Source: Deltaproteobacteria bacterium
GTDB lineage: Bacteria > Desulfobacterota > Syntrophia > Syntrophales > UBA5619
Direction of reading: 5' to 3'
DNA length: 7,322 bases
Assembly: GCA_026388365.1 (NCBI GenBank)
Contig: JAPLJW010000087.1
Coordinates: 1 to 7,322 of the forward strand
Below are positions 1 to 4,356 of this stretch, piece by piece. Position numbers and translations under genes: made by a program. The notes under the pieces were generated by a model that saw nothing but the letters and a program-made list of their open reading frames with translations, was not told where the DNA came from and did not search any database. Positions within the stretch are counted from its first letter, which is position 1. Every line of letters starts with the position of its first letter.

Positions 1-270
1 CGCTTCGTAATACCCCCCCACCGTCGCAACCAGAATGTCCCCCGGCTGCGCCCGTTCCAGGGCCTTGTGGAGCATCAGATTGTCTTTGGGGTGGCATTGG
101 ACGGTAAAGGCGGGGCCGCAGATGCGGACGCCCTTTGCAATCGGCTTGATGGCGCAGTCGACGTATCCCTTCCTGCCGGAGGCTTCATGAACGGTCGCCG
201 TCCCGATGCCCCGGAACCGGTCGATGATCTCCTTTGTTGGTCTCTCAATCTTGTTGATCACATGAACCAC
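1..270 (-). CDS. RraA-like / 4-hydroxy-4-methyl-2-oxoglutarate aldolase family protein (partial, N-terminal 90 codons)
   Basis: This is the N-terminal part of a protein that runs off the left edge. The reading frame is open for exactly 90 codons from a GTG at 270, preceded by AGGAG six bases upstream, and starts 21 bases after the GntR stop, so the two genes look co-transcribed. The translation carries the RraA/HMG-aldolase pattern: GTATVHEASGRKGYV around residues 22-36, a CGPAFTVQCHPKDNLM block around 51-66, and ALERAQPGDILV around 70-81. Family members are class II pyruvate aldolases that cleave 4-hydroxy-4-methyl-2-oxoglutarate or 4-carboxy-4-hydroxy-2-oxoadipate using a divalent metal; others are RraA regulators of RNase E or have unknown substrates. 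The catalytic Arg and Asp of the aldolases would lie in the missing part, so aldolase activity cannot be confirmed. Next to a FadR-type regulator a catabolic role is more likely than RNase control. Confidence 0.87.
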   Translation of the reverse strand, partial: MVHVINKIERPTKEIIDRFRGIGTATVHEASGRKGYVDCAIKPIAKGVRICGPAFTVQCHPKDNLMLHKALERAQPGDILVATVGGYYEA

Positions 271-291
271 GATCTTCTCCTTTCCAATAAA

Positions 292-942
292 TCAGATAAC
301 GCTTTTCAGATATTCCAGCGAATTCTGGAGGTGGGTTCGAATCGCCTTCTCCGCCCGCACGGGATCCCGGGCGATCAATGCATCGATGATTTCCAGATGT
401 TCCTTGAAGGATTCTGCGGCCCGTTCCTGACGGTTCTGGTTGAAGAAATGGAGGGTGATCCGGATGATCTGCTCCTGCAAGCCCTGATATTCCCGGATCA
501 GTTTCCGGTTGCCCCAGGCAGCAAAGATGAAACTGTGGATCTGATCGCCCGCACTGAAATAACTCTTACCGGTTCTCCCGCCGTTCGTGTCGGAGGCGGC
601 AAATTTATCCCGGATGGCCTGCGCCTCCGCAAGGTTCAGGTCGCCTTTGGCGGCAACACGCCGGGTTATCTCACATTCCAGGATTTCCCGGATCTCGAAG
701 AGTTCCCGGACGTCCTGAAAGGAGAATCTCGAAACGAAGGCCCCCTTCCCGGGGATGTTCTCCACCAGCCCCTTTTTTTCGAGCTGCTGCAGGGCCTCGC
801 GAACGGGGGTCTTGCTGATCTTGAATTCTTTCGAAAGGATTACCTCATTCAGGAGATCGCCCGGCTTCAGGGCGTTGGTGATGATTCTCCGTTTGAGGTT
901 TTCGTAAACGATCATCTTTTTGCTCTTAGCGCTGTTGGGCAT
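292..942 (-). CDS. GntR-family transcriptional regulator, FadR/FCD subfamily
   Basis: This is a ligand-responsive DNA-binding repressor or activator. With ATG 942 as start it has 216 residues, normal for the FadR group. The N-terminal winged helix includes the recognition part TPVREALQQLEKKGLVEN (about residues 45-62) and the wing GKGAFV (65-70). The C-terminal all-helical FCD domain spans roughly 76-209. Asp133, His136, His182 and His204 lie about where the FCD metal site is expected, but the D-x2-H spacing of the first pair is one residue shorter than the D-x3-H I expect. An in-frame ATG at 960 would add six residues. I prefer 942 because GAGG lies nine bases before it, whereas 960 has no ribosome binding site. 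The RraA-like gene follows in the same operon. A palindrome overlaps the promoter, suggesting autoregulation. The effector is probably a small organic acid, which is inference. Confidence 0.94.
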   Translation of the reverse strand: MPNSAKSKKMIVYENLKRRIITNALKPGDLLNEVILSKEFKISKTPVREALQQLEKKGLVENIPGKGAFVSRFSFQDVRELFEIREILECEITRRVAAKGDLNLAEAQAIRDKFAASDTNGGRTGKSYFSAGDQIHSFIFAAWGNRKLIREYQGLQEQIIRITLHFFNQNRQERAAESFKEHLEIIDALIARDPVRAEKAIRTHLQNSLEYLKSVI

Positions 943-993
943 CTTGTTTTCCCTCGCCATCCGAATGGTTTAAAAAGATATTTGAAATATATT

Positions 994-1014
994 CTGAAGA
1001 TATTTTATATTCAG
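994..1014. promoter_or_regulatory. candidate GntR operator (21-bp imperfect palindrome)
   Basis: The outer arms CTGAA (994-998) and TTCAG (1010-1014) are perfect inverted copies, and inner ATA (1000-1002) and TAT (1004-1006 on the register of the symmetry axis at 1004) add further symmetry. It overlaps the -10 and predicted transcription start of the gntR promoter, a usual place for an autorepression site. The assignment to this GntR protein is inferred from position only. Confidence 0.4.
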
Positions 1015-1042
1015 GATAAACATCCCGAACCGATCTTGTCAA
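1013..1042 (-). promoter_or_regulatory. sigma-70-type promoter of the gntR-aldolase operon
   Basis: Read on the minus strand, a perfect -35 TTGACA (1037-1042) is followed by an 18-bp spacer and a -10 TATCCT (1013-1018, four of six consensus bases). The predicted start near 1006 gives a leader of about 60 bases before ATG 942. The region downstream of the -10 is AT-rich. Confidence 0.55.
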
Positions 1043-1147
1043 GCCATTTTTTAGATATAGAGAGCCAATTGTAAAAGCCCTTCTGCGTCATTCCGTGAGG
1101 CTGCGTTCCGGCAGCCGCCGTGAATCCGGGGGCGCAGCCATTTTTTA
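1042..1147. repeat. 12-bp direct repeat in the gntR-def intergenic region
   Basis: AGCCATTTTTTA occurs at 1042-1053 and again at 1136-1147. Between the copies, GGCTGC and GCAGCC (1099-1116) can form a short hairpin, and GGCTGCG (1099-1105) can alternatively pair with CGCAGCC (1133-1139). No gene is seen here. The segment could be a small dispersed element, but I see only this one instance in the window. Confidence 0.4.
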
Positions 1148-1148
1148 A

Positions 1149-1177
1149 TTGACAAGCTCCGGTAGCGGTTGTACTCA
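1149..1177 (+). promoter_or_regulatory. possible def promoter
   Basis: A perfect TTGACA (1149-1154) is followed after 17 bp by TACTCA (1172-1177), a poor -10 match. It is the best plus-strand candidate in the 328-base gap between the gntR and def starts and would give a leader of about 85 bases. It faces away from the gntR promoter, whose -35 lies in the inverted copy of the same 8-bp word (CTTGTCAA at 1035-1042, TTGACAAG at 1149-1156). Confidence 0.3.
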
Positions 1178-1270
1178 GGGATTGGATCCGTAAAAGACTC
1201 GGACGTATCCCCGGGGCGGAAGCCGACGGAGATCGACGGGGGATTCCCATCTGCAGATCAAGGGGAAGAT

Positions 1271-1834
1271 ATGTCAAGACACAAAGTCCTGACCCTCTGG
1301 AACGAGGAGCAGCTCAACGAGGAGGAGACCCGCATCCTGCGGACGCCGTGCAGCGAGACGCCGGTTCCCTTTGACGCGGAAACAACAAAGGCGATCCGCG
1401 CGCTTCGGGGCGCCTTTCTGGAGCGTGAGGAAGCGGTGGGGCTCGCCGCCCCGCAGATCGGCATCGGCCGGAGAATCATCGCCTTCCGCTGCCGGAACTT
1501 CGACGACAAGGACCCCGCCGCGAGGAAAGAGGATTACGAGATCCTCATCAACCCCCGCATCACCCAAAGGCGGGGGGAGCCGGTCGTCGCGGAGGAGGGG
1601 TGCCTCTCCTGCCCGGAGATCCGGGTGGAGATCAGCCGGTATCCGGAGATCAAGGTCCGGGCCTGTGACGCGGAGGGACGGAAGGTGAGCAGGCGCTATC
1701 TCGATTTCGCCGCCCGCGTCATTCAGCACGAGATGGACCACCTCGACGGGAAGCTGATCGTGGACTACGACGGGTCGGTTTTCATTCCGAAAAAGCGGCA
1801 GCATTTTTTCGAAAAGTTCTTTCAGGAGGAATAG
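1271..1834 (+). CDS. def: peptide deformylase
   Basis: This metalloenzyme removes the N-formyl group from nascent proteins at the ribosome exit. It has 187 residues, within the usual bacterial range. All three signature motifs are intact: GLAAPQIG (57-64, with Gln62 of the oxyanion hole), EGCLSCP (109-115, Cys111 metal ligand) and HEMDH (153-157, with ligands His153 and His157 and catalytic Glu154). I chose ATG 1271 because AAGGGGAAG lies just before it and the N-terminus then fits the family. The frame stays open upstream to 1169 but that extension is unlike deformylases. The gene is not next to fmt, its common partner, and stands alone between a divergent regulator and a convergent membrane gene. 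EGCLSCP has Cys where Val or Ile is more usual. It could be a second deformylase copy in the genome, which cannot be judged from here. Confidence 0.95.
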   Translation: MSRHKVLTLWNEEQLNEEETRILRTPCSETPVPFDAETTKAIRALRGAFLEREEAVGLAAPQIGIGRRIIAFRCRNFDDKDPAARKEDYEILINPRITQRRGEPVVAEEGCLSCPEIRVEISRYPEIKVRACDAEGRKVSRRYLDFAARVIQHEMDHLDGKLIVDYDGSVFIPKKRQHFFEKFFQEE

Positions 1835-1842
1835 ACAGGGGA

Positions 1843-1866
1843 CTCCCCGGCCTTACGACCGGGGAG
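1843..1866. terminator. hairpin between convergent genes, possible bidirectional terminator
   Basis: CTCCCCGG (1843-1850) and CCGGGGAG (1859-1866) form a perfect 8-bp GC-rich stem with an 8-base loop. It sits in the 40-base gap between the end of def (1834) and the end of the convergent small gene (1875). Neither strand has a U-tract after the stem, so it is not a canonical Rho-independent terminator. It may act with Rho or protect 3' ends. Confidence 0.5.
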
Positions 1867-1874
1867 AAGGGAAC

Positions 1875-2150
1875 TCAACCGACCATCGTCTTGAGGGCGT
1901 CGACCACCGGGGAGGTGAAGAGGGCCACGAGAACGGTATAGAGGGCGAACGAACCAATCGCCTCGCTGAGGTAGAGTCTTGGATAGCGGTTTTTCAGCGA
2001 GAGGATGATCAGGCCGCCCACGATCAGACAGCCGAGATGGAAATAGGGAAAGTTCCCGCCGCCCGCCGCCGCATATTCCGCATAACTGAAAGAGGCCGTC
2101 GCCAGAATGACAAAGGCCGTCAATAACAAGGTCTGTATGATCTTTTTCAT
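1875..2150 (-). CDS. small membrane protein with signal peptide, unknown function
   Basis: This 91-residue protein is not one I recognise. It begins MKKIIQTLLLTAFVILATASFSYA, a clear signal sequence with likely cleavage after SYA (about residue 24). A Gly-rich turn (AAAGGGN) follows, then two hydrophobic stretches at about 36-52 (containing HLGCLIVGGLIILSL) and 66-86. NRYPRLYLSEAIG, charged and aromatic, connects them. The mature protein would therefore be a two-span inner-membrane hairpin. Start ATG 2150 has AAGGAGGAG upstream with a rather long gap of about 10-12 bases. The gene converges on def and is transcribed away from the transporter operon. It is monocistronic as far as seen, and no neighbour hints at a role. 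The clean signal peptide and strong ribosome binding site argue that it is a real gene. Confidence 0.75.
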   Translation of the reverse strand: MKKIIQTLLLTAFVILATASFSYAEYAAAGGGNFPYFHLGCLIVGGLIILSLKNRYPRLYLSEAIGSFALYTVLVALFTSPVVDALKTMVG

Positions 2151-2252
2151 CTCTTTTTCTCTCCTCCTTGATTTCTATTCTATGGATAGAGCGGTCCCGG
2201 GATGTTCGCCGCCGGAAGTCCGGCCCCTCCTTACGCGTTTTGCGTTCCCTTT

Positions 2253-2267
2253 CATGAAATTTTCATG
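2253..2267. repeat. 15-bp palindrome CATGAAATTTTCATG
   Basis: The arms CATGAAA and TTTCATG are perfect inverted copies around one central base. It lies about 105 bp upstream of the start of the small membrane gene and could be a regulator binding site for it. No protein can be assigned. Confidence 0.4.
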
Positions 2268-2367
2268 CCATCCTGCCCCTTCCGGATAAACATTTGCAAA
2301 CTATCAGAAATGATTGTAGATTGCCGATCCATGTTCCCGCCGTTTCCGGATGGGCCGGCACCCGTAT

Positions 2368-2382
2368 TGAACAAAATGTTCA
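2368..2382. repeat. 15-bp palindrome TGAACAAAATGTTCA
   Basis: TGAACA and TGTTCA are perfect 6-bp arms around AAA. It resembles a dyad operator. The spacing between GAAC and GTTC is five bases, not the four of the Gram-positive LexA box, so I do not call it a LexA site. Confidence 0.35.
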
Positions 2383-2468
2383 GAAGAGGTCCATGAAACG
2401 TGCAACGGAAATCGGAGCGGAAGGCCTTGCGCCGGAAGCGGCGTTTCGCCAGCCGGCGGGGTAGGCTG

Positions 2469-2498
2469 GTGAAAATAAATATCGTGAAAATAAATATC
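2469..2498 (+). repeat. perfect 15-bp tandem duplication
   Basis: GTGAAAATAAATATC is present twice head to tail (2469-2483 and 2484-2498). It is AT-rich within a GC-rich neighbourhood and ends directly before a TTGACA box at 2500. It could act as an UP-like element or be a recent slippage duplication. Confidence 0.6.
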
Positions 2499-2499
2499 G

Positions 2500-2528
2500 T
2501 TGACAAGCCCTGGAAAATCATTTAGCGT
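2500..2528 (+). promoter_or_regulatory. candidate distal promoter of the TRAP operon
   Basis: A perfect TTGACA (2500-2505), a 17-bp spacer and TAGCGT (2523-2528, three of six consensus bases) are preceded by the AT-rich tandem duplication. Transcription from here would give a leader of about 250 bases before the binding-protein gene. Confidence 0.35.
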
Positions 2529-2535
2529 ACAACAC

Positions 2536-2693
2536 GTCGTCTTTATTTGATCCGTACCCTGCAATTTAACATCGTCCTTGGCGGCAACGCGTCTCGAACA
2601 TAGAAAATGATTTTCTCTTATGATCAGGAGGAAGCTACACCGTCCCAGCGTTTCAACAAAACCACCTTTTTCTGACCCCGAGCGGAAAATCAT
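2536..2693 (-). pseudogene. probable decayed GntR-family regulator fragment
   Basis: A minus-strand frame from ATG 2693 contains two blocks that align in order with the intact GntR protein at 292-942. SEKGGFVETLGRCSF matches LEKKGLVENIPGKGAF after the recognition helix. IREN...RRVAAKDDVKL matches IREILECEITRRVAAKGDLNL at the start of the FCD domain. About 13 residues between the blocks are missing, and no helix-turn-helix start or rest of FCD follows. At the DNA level, 17 of 20 bases agree around the RRVAAK block. The frame continues into unrelated sequence, so the fragment cannot encode a working regulator. Its position directly upstream of the TRAP operon, divergently oriented, is where that operon's own regulator gene would be expected. 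Chance similarity is possible because the blocks are short. Confidence 0.45.
2595..2624 (+). promoter_or_regulatory. candidate proximal promoter with a palindrome in the spacer
   Basis: TATGAT (2619-2624) is a good -10, with a weak -35 CGAACA (2595-2600) at 18 bp. The perfect 15-bp palindrome AGAAAATGATTTTCT (2602-2616) fills the spacer, where a bound protein would block RNA polymerase. The leader to ATG 2785 would be about 155 bases. Confidence 0.4.
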
Positions 2694-2784
2694 TCGCGAT
2701 GGCCGGGCAGGAGAGAGGCAACCGTCATTACATGCAAAACCGGAAGAAACCGGGCAATGCGCATTTTAAAGAGGAGGGAGAGAT

Positions 2785-3777
2785 ATGAATAGGAAACGGA
2801 GCATTATCATCGTTGCGGCAGTTGTTCTGGCCTTGGCAGTCGTGTTTGCGGGGCCGGCCTGTGCCGCGGAGAAGAAATTTTTCGCCATTACGACGGGGGG
2901 AACCGGCGGTCTCTACTATCCGCTGGGTGGACTGCTCGCCCAGGCATTGACGGACAGGGTTCCCGAGGTCGTGGCCACCGGCCAGGCGGGCAGCGCCTCG
3001 GTCGCCAACTGTAACCTGATCAAGGACCATCAGATCGAATCGGCCTTCGTCCAGAACAATGTGGCCTACAGCGCCTACGAGGGCAAGGATCAGTTTGTGG
3101 GCAAGGCGGTGAAAAACCTCCGGGGCATCGCCTCCCTCTATCCGGAGACGATTCAGATCGTCGCCCGGGCCGACTCGGGGATCAAGAGCCTGAAGGACAT
3201 CAAGGGAAAGAAGCTGATCCCGGGCGACCGGGGGAGCGGCACCGAGGTGGATACGCTGAACATCCTCACGGGCCTGGGTCTGACCTACAAGGACTTTGCC
3301 GGTGTGGACTGGCTTGGATTCTCCGGGGCGGCCCAGCGTCTCCAGGACAAGCAGGCGGACGTGACCTTCACGACGGCCGGCTGGCCGACGGCGGCGATCA
3401 CGGAGCTTGCCATGTCCACCGAGATCGTTCTCGTCCCCATTGAAGAGGACGCAATTACGAAGCTGACGCAGATGTACTCCTTCTACAGCAAGGTCGTCAT
3501 TCCCAAGGACACCTACAAGGGGATGAAGGCGGATGTGGCCACGATCACGACCATGGCCCAATGGGTGGTGGATGAGCAGGTTCCCGAAGACCTGGTCTAC
3601 AAGCTGACCAAGGCCCTCTGGGAGAAGAGCAAGGACGGGCTGAGCGGCGCCGATGTGCTGGCGAAGGTCCATGCCAAGGGGAAGGATGTGCAGCTCAAGA
3701 CCGCCCTGAGCGGGATGGCCATTCCGCTTCACCCGGGTGCAGCCAAGTATTACAAGGAAAAAGGCCTGATCAAATAG
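2785..3777 (+). CDS. TAXI-family TRAP transporter solute-binding protein
   Basis: This is the periplasmic receptor that captures the substrate and delivers it to the fused TRAP permease. It has 330 residues, a typical length. A Sec signal peptide covers about 1-28 (RKR, then a hydrophobic core, with cleavage near ACAA/EKK). A Cys at 26 is not in a good lipobox. The family pattern is clear: TTGGTGGLYYPLGG (36-49), an AFVQNNVAYSAYEG block (87-100), LYPETIQIVARADSGI (118-133), GDRGSGTEVDTLNIL (147-161) and AGWPTAAITELA (198-209). AGGAGG lies about eight bases before ATG 2785. TAXI receptors studied elsewhere bind glutamate-like or other carboxylates; the ligand here cannot be read from sequence. 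It heads the operon with DUF1850 and permease genes, and a strong hairpin after its stop may keep its mRNA more abundant than the downstream part. Confidence 0.95.
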   Translation: MNRKRSIIIVAAVVLALAVVFAGPACAAEKKFFAITTGGTGGLYYPLGGLLAQALTDRVPEVVATGQAGSASVANCNLIKDHQIESAFVQNNVAYSAYEGKDQFVGKAVKNLRGIASLYPETIQIVARADSGIKSLKDIKGKKLIPGDRGSGTEVDTLNILTGLGLTYKDFAGVDWLGFSGAAQRLQDKQADVTFTTAGWPTAAITELAMSTEIVLVPIEEDAITKLTQMYSFYSKVVIPKDTYKGMKADVATITTMAQWVVDEQVPEDLVYKLTKALWEKSKDGLSGADVLAKVHAKGKDVQLKTALSGMAIPLHPGAAKYYKEKGLIK

Positions 3778-3793
3778 GATCTGATGCAGATGT

Positions 3794-3834
3794 AAGGAGT
3801 CAACCGGGCGCCGGAGAACCGGCGCCCGGTTTCT
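3794..3834 (+). promoter_or_regulatory. Shine-Dalgarno separated from its start codon by a stable hairpin
   Basis: AAGGAG (3794-3799) lies 35 bases before ATG 3835, too far for normal use. Between them is a perfect 13-bp stem (3802-3814 with 3819-3831) with an AGAA tetraloop. If the stem is folded, only five unpaired bases separate the Shine-Dalgarno from the ATG. No other ribosome binding site precedes that ATG. Confidence 0.5.
3802..3834 (+). terminator. GC-rich hairpin after the binding-protein gene, possible attenuator
   Basis: The 13-bp perfect stem with AGAA loop is followed by TTCT only (the first two Ts after the GC part already pair), a weak U-tract. It begins 24 bases after the binding-protein stop and ends three bases before the DUF1850 start. 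It may cause partial termination or protect the 3' end of the upstream message, giving more receptor than permease. Confidence 0.5.
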
Positions 3835-4347
3835 ATGAAAAAACGAACGGTCTGTCTGATCCTGTTTGCAGCGTTTGTCCTGGCCGCGGGTCTTTTTCCG
3901 GTGCATGTGCTGCAGATCGAGGCCCCGCGGAAGGACAGCGTCGTTTTTGTTCGTTCCATTCAGCCCGGTGACCGTTTTTCCCTGATGTACCGGCATTCCG
4001 TCGAACTTTGCCGGGTATGGGATTATTTGCGGATCGACGAGGCGTATCGTATCATCCTCGACGAGACGGTCTTCGGATCATCCAATACCGGCCTGCCGTC
4101 GGTGCTGGGCGACGGCGAGCGGTTTACCCGCGGGGCGGCGGCATCCCGTATTTCCAACATGCGGAGGATCCTCCCCGCCGTCGAGATCTGGGTGAACCGG
4201 TCCTATGACAATACCCTGGAGTTCGGCAACCGGAAGATCCTTCTCCCGGACTTGGCGGGGGACACCCTGCTTCGGCTCCAGATCCGTAAAATCAAACTGT
4301 TCGAACTGGCGTCCCAAAAAATGCACTCATATAAACCGCATGATTGA
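3835..4347 (+). CDS. DUF1850 family protein, TAXI-TRAP partner
   Basis: This 170-residue exported protein belongs to the DUF1850 family, which is commonly encoded beside TAXI receptors and fused TRAP permeases; its role is not known. MKKR followed by a hydrophobic stretch to about residue 24 is a signal peptide or membrane anchor, so ATG 3835 is clearly the start. Family-like features are the RHSVELCRVWDYLRID block (53-68), resembling the HSVE...V.D..RI pattern, and SSNTGLPSVLGDGERF (82-97). The rest is hydrophilic with alternating hydrophobic residues, as in a beta-rich domain. It sits between the receptor and permease genes, nine bases before the latter, so it is probably a membrane-side accessory of the transporter. 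The hairpin just before its start could limit its transcription or shape its translation initiation. The family call is from motif memory and context. Confidence 0.82.
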   Translation: MKKRTVCLILFAAFVLAAGLFPVHVLQIEAPRKDSVVFVRSIQPGDRFSLMYRHSVELCRVWDYLRIDEAYRIILDETVFGSSNTGLPSVLGDGERFTRGAAASRISNMRRILPAVEIWVNRSYDNTLEFGNRKILLPDLAGDTLLRLQIRKIKLFELASQKMHSYKPHD

Positions 4348-4356
4348 GGTGATAAG

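Larger units (their letters stand above)
2513..2694. repeat. 10-bp word GAAAATCATT in three copies
   Basis: GAAAATCATT occurs at 2513-2522 and 2685-2694 on the plus strand, and as AATGATTTTC (inverted) at 2606-2615. The middle copy is part of the 15-bp palindrome in the candidate promoter spacer. The outer copies are preceded by an extra G. Spacings between centres are about 93 and 79 bp. They could be binding sites for one regulator. Confidence 0.45.
2151..2784. other. long non-coding region upstream of the TRAP operon
   Basis: No convincing intact gene lies in these 634 bases. Features seen are three 15-bp palindromes, a 15-bp tandem duplication, a 10-bp word present three times, two candidate plus-strand promoters and a minus-strand GntR-like remnant; each has its own entry. 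A stop-free plus frame of about 67 codons ending at 2464 has no good start and no recognisable homology, and so does a 23-codon ATG frame at 2393 within it. Confidence 0.7.

Noticed and set aside
67..1074. Long plus-strand open frame over the regulator region
   Set aside because: It lies opposite the GntR gene and the aldolase start, which have clear family motifs, and its translation resembles no protein family.
1099..1147. Terminator-like stem (GGCTGCG with CGCAGCC) followed by a T-run on the plus strand
   Set aside because: No plus-strand gene lies upstream, the loop would be 27 bases, and a second alternative pairing competes; it is kept only as part of the repeat entry.
1169..1270. N-terminal extension of the deformylase frame
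   Set aside because: The added 34 residues do not resemble deformylases, and ATG 1271 has a proper Shine-Dalgarno.
2368..2382. LexA (DinR-type) box
   Set aside because: GAAC and GTTC are five bases apart instead of four, and no SOS gene is next to it.
2257..2464. Stop-free plus frame of about 67 codons, with an internal ATG at 2393 giving 23 codons
   Set aside because: No convincing start with a ribosome binding site and no recognisable homology; codon content is uneven.
3784..3795. Tiny ORF ATG-CAG-ATG-TAA just before the Shine-Dalgarno of the DUF1850 gene
   Set aside because: It has three codons without its own ribosome binding site; probably chance, though it could play a part in re-initiation.
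2728..3996. 422-codon minus-strand open frame
   Set aside because: It is antisense to the TAXI receptor gene; the Arg/His/Gly-rich composition is typical of a GC-rich shadow frame.
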